Made by a program: the position numbers and the translations under genes
The notes under the pieces: model-generated
The model's input: the letters and a program-made list of their open reading frames with translations, nothing else
Told to the model about the DNA's origin: nothing
The model's database searches: none
IMG/VR virus record: IMGVR_UViG_3300041955_000624
Coordinates: 1-37,270 of that record
Direction: 5' to 3' (one strand)
Length of the DNA: 37,270 nucleotides
From: a virus
Shown here: in pieces, positions 21,825 to 30,478 of the stretch
How positions within the stretch are numbered: position 1 is the first letter of the stretch
How the letters are laid out: each line of letters starts with the position of its first letter

Positions 21825-23344
21825 ACAACAATCAAATGAACATCCTCGATCGGATGATCGCCTTCGTGAGCCCGACCTGGGCCTATCAGCGTGCGGTCTT
21901 CCGGCATGGGCTGCGCGCGGCCTACGGCGGGATGAATCCCGGCCGCATGGGCACGATCTGGGGGCAGTCGGAATCGCTTTCGGGTTTGCCTCACCTGAAT
22001 TTGTGGGCACACCGGCAACTGCGCGATCGCGCACGCGGGCTTTGCGAGAACAACGCCTTCGCCGATTCGCTGGTGGAGATCGCCTGCCAGAACATCATCG
22101 GCAACGGGTTCTCACTTCAGATGCAATCGGCGGACGAGGGCTGGAACCGCAAGGCGGAAGATTTGATGAACGCCTGGTTCCCCGTGGCGGATTTCCACGG
22201 CCGGACCTGGGTCGAACACCAATACATGATGGCCCGCTGCCTGCTGCGCGACGGCGACTATGGAAAGATGCTCCTGAAGAAGGGGCAACTGGCGCTGGTG
22301 GAAGGCGATTACGTCTCTTCCCCGTACGACAAGCCGACGGCCTTCTTGCACGATGGCATTGAGCTGGATGATTTTTCCCGAGTGCTCAATTACTACGTAA
22401 TGTCCTATGTCGATCTGAAGAATCGGAAGTGGACGGCGGTGAAGGAGAAGGACTTCATCTTCGTCGCCAACAAGAAGCGGGCCACGGATCAGCGCGGCGT
22501 CACTTCATTCTCCACCACGTTCGAACTGCACGACCAGCACAAGGACATCTGGGAATCGGTCGTCGCGGCGATGGACATCGCGGCGAGCATTTTGCTCGCC
22601 AAGCTCAAAAGCCCGACGGCGAAGATCCAGGGCCTGACCGCCAGCCGCGGCGGCGCCGGCGAACAGGGGATGAAGGAACTGAAGGTCAAGAAGGGGATGA
22701 TCAATGCGATGGAGATCCCCGAAGACATCAAGCAGATCGATTCCAAGCAGCCGGGCGGGGATTTTTCACCGAACATCAAACTCCTCATGCGGCTGATGGC
22801 CCTGCCGTTCGGATTGGCGCTGGAATATGCGCTGATGGACTGGAGCGAGGTGTCAGGGCAAACCGCCAAGGCGGTGATGCTCGGATGCCAGCGGGCGTTT
22901 GAAAAAACGCAGAAGCTGCTGATCGACCGCGATCTTTCGCGCGTGACCAGGTGGCGCATTTCCAAATACATCAAGGAAGGCCTGCTGGAACCGCGGGCGG
23001 ATGCGTTCGCCCACGAATGGCACGCCGAGCCGTGGCCGTTCCTGGATCGCGTGAAGGAACTGCAGGGCGCGGGGCTGGCGATCGACCTGGGGCTTTCCAC
23101 CGAAGACCGCGAGAACAAGGCGCGCGGGCAGAACGGCAAGAAGATGCGCGTGGAACGCAGGCGCGAACTGGAAGAGAAACGCGCCGGCGGCATCCCCATC
23201 GTCCACATGACCCTCGTGCAGGAAATCGGCGTCAAGGCGCCGGCATCGGACCAGGAGCACGTGGGCACGCCCGATCCGGGCGGCGAACCGACCAATGAGG
23301 AGCTTACGCCGGAAGAGCTGGGCGAGAAACGGAACGCGGCATGA
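21821..23344 (+). CDS. Portal protein, lambda gpB family
   Basis: 507 residues. YGGMNPGRMGTIWGQSES, LRDRARGLCENNAFADSLVE, QNIIGNGF, ARCLLRDGDYGKML and MALPFGLALEYALMDWSEVSGQTAKAVML are the landmarks of lambda-type portals. A basic C-terminal part (EDRENKARGQNGKKMRVERRREL) and an acidic tail follow. It forms the dodecameric ring through which DNA enters the head. GTG start overlapping gpW; ATG 21836 is an alternative. Stop overlaps the protease start (ATGA). Confidence 0.92.
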   Translation: MNNNQMNILDRMIAFVSPTWAYQRAVFRHGLRAAYGGMNPGRMGTIWGQSESLSGLPHLNLWAHRQLRDRARGLCENNAFADSLVEIACQNIIGNGFSLQMQSADEGWNRKAEDLMNAWFPVADFHGRTWVEHQYMMARCLLRDGDYGKMLLKKGQLALVEGDYVSSPYDKPTAFLHDGIELDDFSRVLNYYVMSYVDLKNRKWTAVKEKDFIFVANKKRATDQRGVTSFSTTFELHDQHKDIWESVVAAMDIAASILLAKLKSPTAKIQGLTASRGGAGEQGMKELKVKKGMINAMEIPEDIKQIDSKQPGGDFSPNIKLLMRLMALPFGLALEYALMDWSEVSGQTAKAVMLGCQRAFEKTQKLLIDRDLSRVTRWRISKYIKEGLLEPRADAFAHEWHAEPWPFLDRVKELQGAGLAIDLGLSTEDRENKARGQNGKKMRVERRRELEEKRAGGIPIVHMTLVQEIGVKAPASDQEHVGTPDPGGEPTNEELTPEELGEKRNAA

Positions 23345-24849
23345 GCGATCAATTCCAACGTCAAAAACCGGAAGCGTTCGGCCGGGAAATCGTGCTGGCC
23401 AACGATCCGTTCGGAGCGTTTTGGAGGCCGCTAAGAAAATTGGCGATGGCGGCGCCGGCGGAGGTTCAAGGGTTCAAGGGTTCAAGAGATCAAGGCGCGG
23501 AAGCGAAGGCCGACGGCATCATCGTCACCGGAGAAAATGAGCCGGCGGCGGAGCCGTATCAGATGAACGGCTCAACCGCCGTCATCCCGATCCTGGGGCC
23601 AATAACCAAATACCCCAACTGGTTCGACGAAATGTGCGGCTGGACGTTCACCCTGCGCATCCAGGCGGCGATCGCCAAGGCGTTGGATGACGGCGCGGTG
23701 GAAAAAATAATTTTGCTGATCGATTCCCCCGGCGGGATGTTCGCCGGAACACCGGACCTGGGCGAGTTCATCGCCGAGGCGAAAAACCGCAAGCCCATCG
23801 TCGCTTATGTCTCCGACCTGTGCTGCTCTGGGGCCTACTGGCTGGCTTCGCAATGCACCGCGATCGTCGCCAACGAATCGGCATTCATCGGCTCCATCGG
23901 GGTTTACGCTGTCCTGGTGGACCAATCCAAGGTGGCGGAGAAATTCGGCGTGAGCCTCGTGCTGGTTTCCAACGGAGAATACAAGGGGATCAATGAACCG
24001 GGACTGCCGGTGGGGGAAAAAGCCGTCGCGGAAATGCAGCGGGTGGTCGATTCTTCCGCCCAACTTTTTCACGCGGCGGTGGGGCGCGGGCGACTTCTAT
24101 CGCCGGATGTCGTAATTCAATTGGCGGACGGACGCGTGCATGTCGCCGGCGAGGCGTTGGGCCTGGGGCTCATCGATGCCATCGGCACGATGGATGCCGC
24201 GATCGATTTTGGGGGACAAGAAATGAGCACACCGATCACTGGGGGCGGCAAGCCCAATCCGAAGCAAACCAAAGCGGCCGACGCCGGGACCGAAGGAGCC
24301 GAGGGAGGGGAGAGCTCCTCGCCCGACGTGGCCGAGGTCTGCGGAAAAATCCTGGACGCGGTGAACGCGCTCACCGAAATGGTGAAAAAGATCGTTCCCG
24401 CCGACGGCGACAAAGGCAAGGACGCCGATGAGGGCGGCCCGGAAGATGCCGGCAGTAAAGCTCTCGCCGCCGATCGGGCCAGGCTCAAGGCGATCAACGA
24501 CGCCTGCCCCGGCCGCGAGAAATTCGCCATGGAACAATTCTTGGCCGGCAAGACGGCCGTCGAGGCGCAAGCCGCGCTGGCGGGCGTGCTGGCCAAGGAA
24601 CTGGAAGCCGCGCAGCGCAAGATCGCCGCCGGGGAAGACGGCGCGGATCCCATCAGTGGCGCGCAGATCGCCGGGGGCGGAGTGCGGGCCTTGACGGAGG
24701 CGGATGAAACCGACCCGGAGAAGATCTGGGCGAAGAACGTCAACGGCGTCCAGACCACCTACCGGAAGAACAAAAACTATTTTCTCGTCGCGTTCAAGAA
24801 CGGCGTGACGCCGGCGCAGCTCAAGGCGAAGGCCGCCGAGGCGGCGTAG
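23341..24849 (+). CDS. S49 (SppA/gpC-type) prohead protease with C-terminal scaffold
   Basis: 502 residues. The protease domain is about residues 75-290: TAVIPILGPIT, LLIDSPGGMFAG, catalytic Ser163 in CSGAYWLAS, GSIGVYAVLVDQSK, and catalytic Lys215 in GEYKGINEPG. This Ser-Lys dyad is typical of phage S49 enzymes. The C-terminal 200 residues are Ala/Glu/Lys-rich, scaffold-like, and can be translated separately from ATG 24223. Residues 42-52 (VQGFKGSRDQG) are encoded by an in-frame TTCAAGGG phrase repeat lying between the N-terminal tail and the protease domain. Confidence 0.9.
   Translation: MSDQFQRQKPEAFGREIVLANDPFGAFWRPLRKLAMAAPAEVQGFKGSRDQGAEAKADGIIVTGENEPAAEPYQMNGSTAVIPILGPITKYPNWFDEMCGWTFTLRIQAAIAKALDDGAVEKIILLIDSPGGMFAGTPDLGEFIAEAKNRKPIVAYVSDLCCSGAYWLASQCTAIVANESAFIGSIGVYAVLVDQSKVAEKFGVSLVLVSNGEYKGINEPGLPVGEKAVAEMQRVVDSSAQLFHAAVGRGRLLSPDVVIQLADGRVHVAGEALGLGLIDAIGTMDAAIDFGGQEMSTPITGGGKPNPKQTKAADAGTEGAEGGESSSPDVAEVCGKILDAVNALTEMVKKIVPADGDKGKDADEGGPEDAGSKALAADRARLKAINDACPGREKFAMEQFLAGKTAVEAQAALAGVLAKELEAAQRKIAAGEDGADPISGAQIAGGGVRALTEADETDPEKIWAKNVNGVQTTYRKNKNYFLVAFKNGVTPAQLKAKAAEAA
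23462..23495. repeat. TTCAAGGG phrase repeat inside the protease gene
   Basis: GGTTCAAGGGTTCAAGGG and TTCAAGAGATCAAGG, uninterrupted by stops in the gene's frame. The intergenic copies lie at 24850-24892, 26391-26425, 30405-30432 and 32080-32109. Confidence 0.88.
24223..24849 (+). CDS. Nested scaffold protein, lambda Nu3-like internal start
   Basis: 208 residues in the protease frame, from an ATG preceded by GGGGGAC at 7-8 bases. It begins MSTPITGGGKPNPKQ right after the last protease residues, includes acidic, disordered and helical stretches, and ends with KNKNYFLVAFKNGVTPAQLK. In lambda, Nu3 scaffold is made from an internal start within gene C; the same arrangement is inferred here from the SD, the domain boundary and the composition. 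Confidence 0.6.
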   Translation: MSTPITGGGKPNPKQTKAADAGTEGAEGGESSSPDVAEVCGKILDAVNALTEMVKKIVPADGDKGKDADEGGPEDAGSKALAADRARLKAINDACPGREKFAMEQFLAGKTAVEAQAALAGVLAKELEAAQRKIAAGEDGADPISGAQIAGGGVRALTEADETDPEKIWAKNVNGVQTTYRKNKNYFLVAFKNGVTPAQLKAKAAEAA

Positions 24850-24892
24850 GGGTTCAAAAGTTCAAGGGTTCAAGGGTTCAAGAGCTCAAGGG
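24850..24892. repeat. TTCAAGGG phrase repeat between protease and decoration genes
   Basis: GGTTCAAAAGTTCAAGGG then TTCAAGGGTTCAAGAG and CTCAAGGGTTTG; begins immediately after the TAG stop. Confidence 0.85.
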
Positions 24893-24918
24893 TTTGACGG
24901 TTCTGAGGGGGAATTCTA

Positions 24919-25347
24919 ATGGGGCAATTAACGGTACCGACTCCGCGGTCGTGGGACATCGATCCTGACACCAGCGAGACCGCGCAACCGCAGGCCGCGG
25001 AAAAGATCTACGAGGGATCAGCGCTCAGCGACAAATCCGGCCTGGGCAACGTGCGCCAGCTCGTGAAGACCGAGAACTTCGTCGGCTTCGCGATGCAGAG
25101 CAACGACAATTCCGCCGGCACGGACGGTTCGACCACGATCACCGTAAAGGACAAGGGGACGGTCAATCTCTCCGTCACCAGCGCCTCCACCGTCTCGATC
25201 GGCGCCAAGGTCTACGCGACGGACGGGAACACGTTCACGGCCGCGTCCACCAGCGCTGTGGCGATTGGCGCCATCCGGCGCAAGATTCCCGGCTCGACCA
25301 CCTTCTGCAGCGTTCGCATCGCGGGCAAAGGCGTCCAGGCGGGATAA
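24919..25347 (+). CDS. Head decoration / capsid cement protein (DUF2190-like)
   Basis: 142 residues, GAGGGGG before the ATG. The sequence EKIYEGSALSDKSGLGNVRQLVKTENFVGFAM, TITVKDKGTVNLSVTSAST, GAKVYATDGNTFT and AIGAIRR follows the beta-tadpole pattern of DUF2190/gpD-type proteins, which trimerise on the expanded capsid. Position after protease/scaffold and before the capsid gene is that of lambda D. Confidence 0.8.
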   Translation: MGQLTVPTPRSWDIDPDTSETAQPQAAEKIYEGSALSDKSGLGNVRQLVKTENFVGFAMQSNDNSAGTDGSTTITVKDKGTVNLSVTSASTVSIGAKVYATDGNTFTAASTSAVAIGAIRRKIPGSTTFCSVRIAGKGVQAG

Positions 25348-25429
25348 ACAAAATTCAAGGGGCAAGGGGCAGGGGGATTCAGACCAAAAATCGCGCTGAC
25401 AACTTGCACTGATTTTTCCGGGGGGAAAA

Positions 25430-26383
25430 ATGGGCAGTTCATTTGATTATGTTTGGGTTCCGACGCTTCATGCCGCGTTCCTGACCGGCTACGAAGGCGA
25501 GGTCGCGGGCATCTGGGGCACGCCGCTCCTGCACGAGCTGACCGACACCGGCGAGTTCGTCAAGACCGCCGATCTGGGGACCGTCGGCGCCGTCCGGCAA
25601 TTCGTCGGGCCGCGCGTGCAGACCAAGCCGCGCGTATACGTCCAGACGCAGCAGAACCTGCCGTTCGAGCTTTCGTTTCAGATCGATGTCGAGGACGTGA
25701 ACCGCGACAAGATCGGGATCTGGGAAACCAAGGCCCGCGAGGTGGGCGCGAAATTCGCCGACCATCCGACCAAGCTGATGATCGCCCAGATCCTGGCCAA
25801 CCCCAACTGCTTCGACGGCACGGCCTTCTTCGGCACGCACGCCAATGGCGGCAACGCGATCATCAACGACGTGAGCGCCACGCAGATCCCCGGCTTGGCC
25901 GCAAGCACGGCCGCGGCGCCGACGGCCGTGGAAATGGCCGTGATCGTCACGCAATTGCTCGGGTATTTCGCCAGCTTCGTCGATGAGGCGGGGGACCCGA
26001 TCAACGGAACGGCCCGCGAATTTTTGTTCGCCACCAGCAACCCGGCCGTCGTGGCCGTGCTGGAAACCGTCTTCACCGCCATGCAATTGACGCAGGGCCA
26101 GACCAACCCGATCGTCGCCGGCTGGCGGCCCAAGGGATACAAGTTCGACGCGGTCCTGGACATCCGCCTGGGCGCGGCCAACGGCACCGTGTTCTACATG
26201 TTCCGGAAAGACTCCATCGTCAAACCCTTTATCTGGGCGGAAGAGCAGGCGATGCAGATGTCCTTCATCGGCGAAGGCTCCGAGATGGCGTTCCTCACCA
26301 ACAAGTACGCGTGGGGCGGGAAAGCCGTGCGGTCGATCGGAACGGGCCGATACCAGCACGCCGTTCGGGCGACGTTGTCGTAA
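25430..26383 (+). CDS. Major capsid protein, Mu gpT-like
   Basis: 317 residues with GGGGGGAAAAATG as start context. The segments FELSFQIDVEDVNRDK, IWETKAREVGAKFADHPTKL, ANPNCFDGTAFFGTHAN (F128 onward) and a late FLFATSNPAVV resemble the Mu-like major head subunit gpT family (HK97 fold). The order of the surrounding genes is lambda-like, so the capsid may have been exchanged from a Mu-like lineage. Co-expressed with protease and decoration protein. Confidence 0.88.
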   Translation: MGSSFDYVWVPTLHAAFLTGYEGEVAGIWGTPLLHELTDTGEFVKTADLGTVGAVRQFVGPRVQTKPRVYVQTQQNLPFELSFQIDVEDVNRDKIGIWETKAREVGAKFADHPTKLMIAQILANPNCFDGTAFFGTHANGGNAIINDVSATQIPGLAASTAAAPTAVEMAVIVTQLLGYFASFVDEAGDPINGTAREFLFATSNPAVVAVLETVFTAMQLTQGQTNPIVAGWRPKGYKFDAVLDIRLGAANGTVFYMFRKDSIVKPFIWAEEQAMQMSFIGEGSEMAFLTNKYAWGGKAVRSIGTGRYQHAVRATLS

Positions 26384-26390
26384 GCGACGG

Positions 26391-26425
26391 CTCAAGGGTT
26401 CAAAAGTTCAAGGGTTCAAGGGATT
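26391..26425. repeat. TTCAAGGG phrase repeat after the capsid gene
   Basis: CTCAAGGGTTCAAAAG and TTCAAGGGTTCAAGGG, ending 5 bp before the next ATG. Confidence 0.85.
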
Positions 26426-26430
26426 TTTCC

Positions 26431-26736
26431 ATGGCCTCAAAACTTGTGACCAAAACGGCGGCGGAGCTTCGCAGGGAATACGAGGCCGCGGCGGAGAAGT
26501 GCGCGGCGATCGCGGTCGCGATCAAGAAGGCGGAGCCGGAACTTCAAAAGCGAGTGCAGGCGGAACTGGGGAGAATGGGCCTGGACCTGCAAGGCGCCAA
26601 AGACGCCAAGCGGAAATTGTGGACGGCCTGGGAACAGGCGCGAGACGCGGAAGGCGCGGCGATCGAGCCTCCGGCCTCCATCGCGCAAGGCCAACGGCTG
26701 ATCGCGGGCGGGGCGGCGCAGTCGGCCGCGGCTTGA
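26431..26736 (+). CDS. Small coiled-coil protein in the gpFI position
   Basis: 101 residues. Long amphipathic helices (TAAELRREYEAAAEKCAAIAVAIKK, QKRVQAELGRMG, RKLWTAWEQARDAEG) and an Ala-rich tail. The position after the capsid gene and the small helical nature agree with lambda gpFI (packaging accessory protein), but sequence similarity is not evident. No clear SD because the phrase repeat abuts the start. Confidence 0.5.
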   Translation: MASKLVTKTAAELRREYEAAAEKCAAIAVAIKKAEPELQKRVQAELGRMGLDLQGAKDAKRKLWTAWEQARDAEGAAIEPPASIAQGQRLIAGGAAQSAAA

Positions 26737-26744
26737 AGAAGAAA

Positions 26745-26822
26745 ATTTGAACCGCGGGTTGCGCGGATGAGCACGGATCGCCAGAAGGCTCTATCCGTGA
26801 AATCCGCGTCATCCGTGGTTTC
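26745..26822. repeat. Phrase repeat, CGCGGATGAGCACGGAT family
   Basis: ACCGCGGGTTGCGCGGATGA and GCACGGATCGCCAG face inverted TCCGTGAAATCCGCG and TCATCCGTGGTTTC units. It can form a hairpin. The gap 26737-26845 contains nothing else. Confidence 0.75.
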
Positions 26823-26845
26823 TTTTTTTTGGGGCAGAGAGATAA

Positions 26846-27997
26846 ATGCTCGGCGGATTCGTCAACTCCGTTCCCCCCACGCGCAACGTCAACACCACCG
26901 CGCCGTTGACGGGAGGCTCGAACCTCTCGGGCGACGTCACCCTTTCAATCAGCACGTTTGGGGCGAGCGGCGCAAGCCACGCCGCGGGGGCCGTGCCCGA
27001 CCCCGGCGCCTCGGCGGGGACGACGCATTATCTTCGCGAAGACGGCACCTGGTCAGTCCCGCCATCGGGCACCGGCGCGGTGAGCAGCGTGGGGCTTTCC
27101 GCGCCGTCGATTTTGAGCGTGGCCAATTCACCGATCACCGGGTCGGGGACGTTGACTCTGACCCTGGCGAATCAAAACGCCAATCTTTTCTTCGCCGGCC
27201 CGGCGAGCGGCGGGGCGGCGACGCCGACGTTTCGGGCGATAGCGGCCGGCGACGTGCCGACGCTGAACCAGAGCACAACCGGCACGGCGTCGAACATCAC
27301 CGGCACTCTTGCCGTCGGCAACGGCGGCACGGGCGCGACCACGGCCGCGGCGGCGCTGAGCAATCTCGGCGGTCTAGCCCTGACCGGCGGCACGATGTCG
27401 GGCGAACTGCTGATCACCACTACTGAATCGCTCAGCAGCGGCAGGGCAAGCTCCCTTTCAATTAGCCCGACCCACGCGCAAACCGGCAGCGCCTCCAGCG
27501 CCGACATCCTCATCACCAGGACCGAAACGTCACTCGGCTCCGGCGGTCAAAGCTTCCTTGTGTGCAAGGTCGGATCGACTACCTATTTTGGCGTCGATCA
27601 TGCCGGCAACATCTCCGCGGCGGTCGGCTCGGGAAGCATCAGCCTTCAAACCGCGAACTTCGGCGGCACGCTAGGAGTGACCGGAGCCGCCACGTTCGCG
27701 GGCGGCGTCACGCTGACGAGCGGCGGCGTTTTGAAATTAGCCACCGGCGGCATCTCATTCGACGGTTCGGCTGCGGCCACTATCACCGACGACGGGGCGG
27801 GGGAACTTACATTCGTCTTCGTTTCGCTGGCCTTCTGCGCTGCCGGCGAGATCGGATTTTACGGCGCGACGCCAACGGCCCAGCCTTCCGCCAGCGGTTC
27901 GACCGGAACGGCGGGAGGCTCATACACAGCCAACGAACAGAAGATGCTCCAGGCCGTATTTAACGCGCTCAAGGCGCTGGGGTTGATCCCTTCATAG
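26846..27997 (+). CDS. Fibre-like structural protein
   Basis: 383 residues. Dominated by Gly/Ser/Thr/Ala repeats typical of trimeric fibres: PTLNQSTTGTASNITG, TLAVGNGGTGATTAAAALSNLGG and GTLGVTGAATFAGGVTLTSGG. The N-terminus could be the virion-binding end, and the C-terminus (SGSTGTAGGSYTANEQK, LQAVFNALKALGLI) is a helical ending common in tail-fibre proteins. Its place between head and neck genes is unusual; it could be a head fibre or a tail fibre carried in an inserted cassette. Confidence 0.75.
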   Translation: MLGGFVNSVPPTRNVNTTAPLTGGSNLSGDVTLSISTFGASGASHAAGAVPDPGASAGTTHYLREDGTWSVPPSGTGAVSSVGLSAPSILSVANSPITGSGTLTLTLANQNANLFFAGPASGGAATPTFRAIAAGDVPTLNQSTTGTASNITGTLAVGNGGTGATTAAAALSNLGGLALTGGTMSGELLITTTESLSSGRASSLSISPTHAQTGSASSADILITRTETSLGSGGQSFLVCKVGSTTYFGVDHAGNISAAVGSGSISLQTANFGGTLGVTGAATFAGGVTLTSGGVLKLATGGISFDGSAAATITDDGAGELTFVFVSLAFCAAGEIGFYGATPTAQPSASGSTGTAGGSYTANEQKMLQAVFNALKALGLIPS

Positions 27998-27998
27998 C

Positions 27999-29510
27999 AT
28001 GAGCGATCTTTCGACCATCTTCGGCTCGAACCTGCTGTGCTGGTGTCGCAACTGGTTCGGGGAAGACCCGCTTCCGACGATTTCCAGCACGATCTCCACT
28101 TCAAGGATCGATCCGACGCTTTTGAGCTGGCCGGACAAGACCTCCAACGCCATCAATCTGACCAGCTCGGATGCCAACCCGTGGTGCGTGTCTCTGTCCA
28201 AGGCGTTGCCTTATGCCGCGTTCGAGAACGGGGTCATCCCGGCGCTTTCGTTCACGATCCCCGATGGATTGCAGCCGGAGATTTTCACCACGCCCGGCGT
28301 CACGATCGGGATGATCGTCGATATTTCCACCTTGGTCGATGCCGACGTCGTCGAGGGCCGGAACGATGGATGCCTCTTCAATCTGCAACTGCTCGGCGGA
28401 ACGAACAAATCGCTGACCTTTGGCTTCGATCCTTTGGGAAGCGGCAACCTTGGAGTGCAGATCGGGATTGACGCTAATAACCTTTCGGCGATCAAGCCCT
28501 CGTGCGGGACCTGCCTTCTGATGTTCTCCAATTCCGGGACCGGGAGCATCGACCTTTATTACAACGGCCAGCACTCATCGGTTGCTCTTGCGGACAGCGG
28601 CTCGCTTGCAACGATGGTTCTCTCCAGCGGAACGATCGGCGCGACCGCCTCGGGATCTCCGCTCAATCTGAAATTGCGGGAATTTTTCATCGCCAACACG
28701 GCGATCACCTCCGCGCAGGCGGCGGCGATCCTCGCTTATGTTTCGGCCCCGTCGAATCATCCGCTGGTTGATTATGGCGCGACGCCCGAAGCGGCCAGGC
28801 TGATCGTGTTGGGAGATTCGATCAGCGCCGACAATGGCACGAGTGGCCAGAACGGATACGTGGACAAGCTCGTCAACCGCCTGAACGTGACCACGCCGAA
28901 TGCCTGCCGGCTTTTTAACTACTCCATAGGCGGGATCACTTCCACCCAGGTCCTGGCGGCCACTCCAGCCTGGCTGGCGAGCGGGATGGCGGGCATCCCC
29001 TCCGGCGCGCGGGCCGTCGCCCTGATCGAGGTGGGGACAAACGATCTGTTCCTGGCCAGCGGCAAGGTCAACACGGTCCTGAACAACCTCACCGCGATGG
29101 TGAGCCTGGCCAAAGCGGCGGGGGCGACGCCGATCGTGGTGAACATGCCGCCGCGAATCTCGAACTCGCCGCACAACACCGGCTATGCCGCCGATGCGGC
29201 GGCGGTGAATGCGCTGCTGGCGGAGTGCGGAGCGCCGGTCGTCGACGTCACGAAAATCTGGAATATCCAGCAGGTCAATTACGACAACTGCGCGGCCGGC
29301 AACACCAATCCGTGGGTGAACATCCATCCGAACGATCTGGGAAGCCAGGCCTGGGCGGACGTGGTCTATCCCGTGCTCGCGCCGTTGCTGGCCATGCCGA
29401 ATACGCCGAGCGCTCAGATCGCGGTGTCATTTCCCGTGCGGAAGATCTCCGCTCTGAGTCCGGCACTGACGCCAGATGGCGTTTGGTCGAACATTCCGGG
29501 AGGGGGCTGA
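27999..29510 (+). CDS. Adhesin/esterase: lectin-like domain plus SGNH hydrolase
   Basis: 503 residues. Residues 1-250 look like a LamG/concanavalin-type beta sandwich (LSWPDKTSNAINL, GVTIGMIVDISTL, IDLYYNGQH, LREFFIANTAITSAQAAAI). Residues 265-460 are an SGNH/GDSL hydrolase: GDS with Ser274 (LIVLGDSIS), a conserved Gly (YSIGG), VGTND (N348) and IHPND (His443). The Asp expected three residues before the His is Val440, so either another acid serves or the enzyme is weakened. Such proteins deacylate host surface polysaccharide during adsorption. Follows the fibre gene by 1 bp. Confidence 0.8.
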   Translation: MSDLSTIFGSNLLCWCRNWFGEDPLPTISSTISTSRIDPTLLSWPDKTSNAINLTSSDANPWCVSLSKALPYAAFENGVIPALSFTIPDGLQPEIFTTPGVTIGMIVDISTLVDADVVEGRNDGCLFNLQLLGGTNKSLTFGFDPLGSGNLGVQIGIDANNLSAIKPSCGTCLLMFSNSGTGSIDLYYNGQHSSVALADSGSLATMVLSSGTIGATASGSPLNLKLREFFIANTAITSAQAAAILAYVSAPSNHPLVDYGATPEAARLIVLGDSISADNGTSGQNGYVDKLVNRLNVTTPNACRLFNYSIGGITSTQVLAATPAWLASGMAGIPSGARAVALIEVGTNDLFLASGKVNTVLNNLTAMVSLAKAAGATPIVVNMPPRISNSPHNTGYAADAAAVNALLAECGAPVVDVTKIWNIQQVNYDNCAAGNTNPWVNIHPNDLGSQAWADVVYPVLAPLLAMPNTPSAQIAVSFPVRKISALSPALTPDGVWSNIPGGG

Positions 29511-29513
29511 CCC

Positions 29514-30404
29514 ATGGCGGGCGAACTTAAAACCCAATTCCTCACCGGCCAGACGGTCTATGCGGTCGTGCTGAACGCCGCGGGGCAGGCGTGGAGGACG
29601 GATAGCCAGGTCTTCGAATCACCCGCCTCCGCCAATTGGGCACACTACCCCGTCGCGATGACCGAGCAATCCACCACGGGGCTTTACGAAGGCGCTTTCC
29701 CGGCCGCGATCGCGACGGCGGGGGCGTATCCGGTCCTGTTCCGCCAGCAGGCCGGCGGATCCCCCGCGGCGACGGACGTCAACGCCGGGATGATCGGCGG
29801 AACGGTGTACTGGACGGGAAGCGGCGAAGCGTTCCCCCTGGCCAGCTCCGCCGCGGCCGCGACGAACGTGCTGATGGCCGGGAGCAATCTGGACGCCAAC
29901 GTCACCCAGTGGCTGGCGACGGCCGTGGGCCTGGCTTCCGGGCTGCCGAACGTCACGGCGGCGAACATGCTCTCCGCCGGGGCCATCGCCGCGGCAATCC
30001 AAAACCTCGGAGCGATCAGCTTCACCCTGGTCTCACCCATCATGCAAAACGGATCCATCAGCATCGTGGCCGGCGATGATTATTACAACGCCGACGGAAG
30101 GGCTCTCACCTGGACTTCTTCCGCCGGAGTATGGCCGAACCTCACCGGGGCGACGATTGCACTCACGGGCAATCTGTCACCGAGCATCCCGCCCAACGGC
30201 GGGAGCCGCTCGTACAACGTCGCCGGCGTCGTGTCCGCCGGCGGAACGGGGACTCAATCGGTGTACGTGGAACTGCCGAAGGCCACCACAATCGCCATGG
30301 CGGTCGGGGCGATGGCTTACGATTTCGCGCTGATCGCGACGTTGAGCGACGGGCATCTGGCCACGCTGGCGCAGGGGACGCTGACCGTGAAGGCGCAAAG
30401 TTAG
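29514..30404 (+). CDS. Structural protein, baseplate/fibre-anchor type
   Basis: 296 residues. LKTQFLTGQTVYAVVLNAAGQAW, ANWAHYPVAMTEQSTTGLYEGAFPAAI and GAYPVLFRQQAGGSPAATD form an N-terminal beta domain seen at the start of adhesion-related phage proteins. The middle is Ala/Asn-rich and helical; the C-terminus is another beta domain (VYVELPKATTIAMAVGAMAY). Three bp after the esterase gene, so part of the same cassette. Role inferred. Confidence 0.6.
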   Translation: MAGELKTQFLTGQTVYAVVLNAAGQAWRTDSQVFESPASANWAHYPVAMTEQSTTGLYEGAFPAAIATAGAYPVLFRQQAGGSPAATDVNAGMIGGTVYWTGSGEAFPLASSAAAATNVLMAGSNLDANVTQWLATAVGLASGLPNVTAANMLSAGAIAAAIQNLGAISFTLVSPIMQNGSISIVAGDDYYNADGRALTWTSSAGVWPNLTGATIALTGNLSPSIPPNGGSRSYNVAGVVSAGGTGTQSVYVELPKATTIAMAVGAMAYDFALIATLSDGHLATLAQGTLTVKAQS

Positions 30405-30478
30405 GGTTCGAGAGTTCAAGGGTTCAAGGGTTTTTCTTCGCGCAACTTCGCGCTCTTCGCGTCTTCGCGGTGATCTTT
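30405..30478. repeat. Two phrase repeats side by side
   Basis: A TTCAAGGG unit group (30407-30432) followed by CTTCGCGCAACTTCGCG, CTCTTCGCGTCTTCGCGG and TGATCTT (30437-30478), filling the entire gap between two genes. Confidence 0.88.

Noticed and set aside
25439-26395. 318-codon minus-strand frame opposite the capsid gene
   Set aside because: Shadow of the capsid frame, no SD, composition typical of antisense frames in GC-rich DNA.
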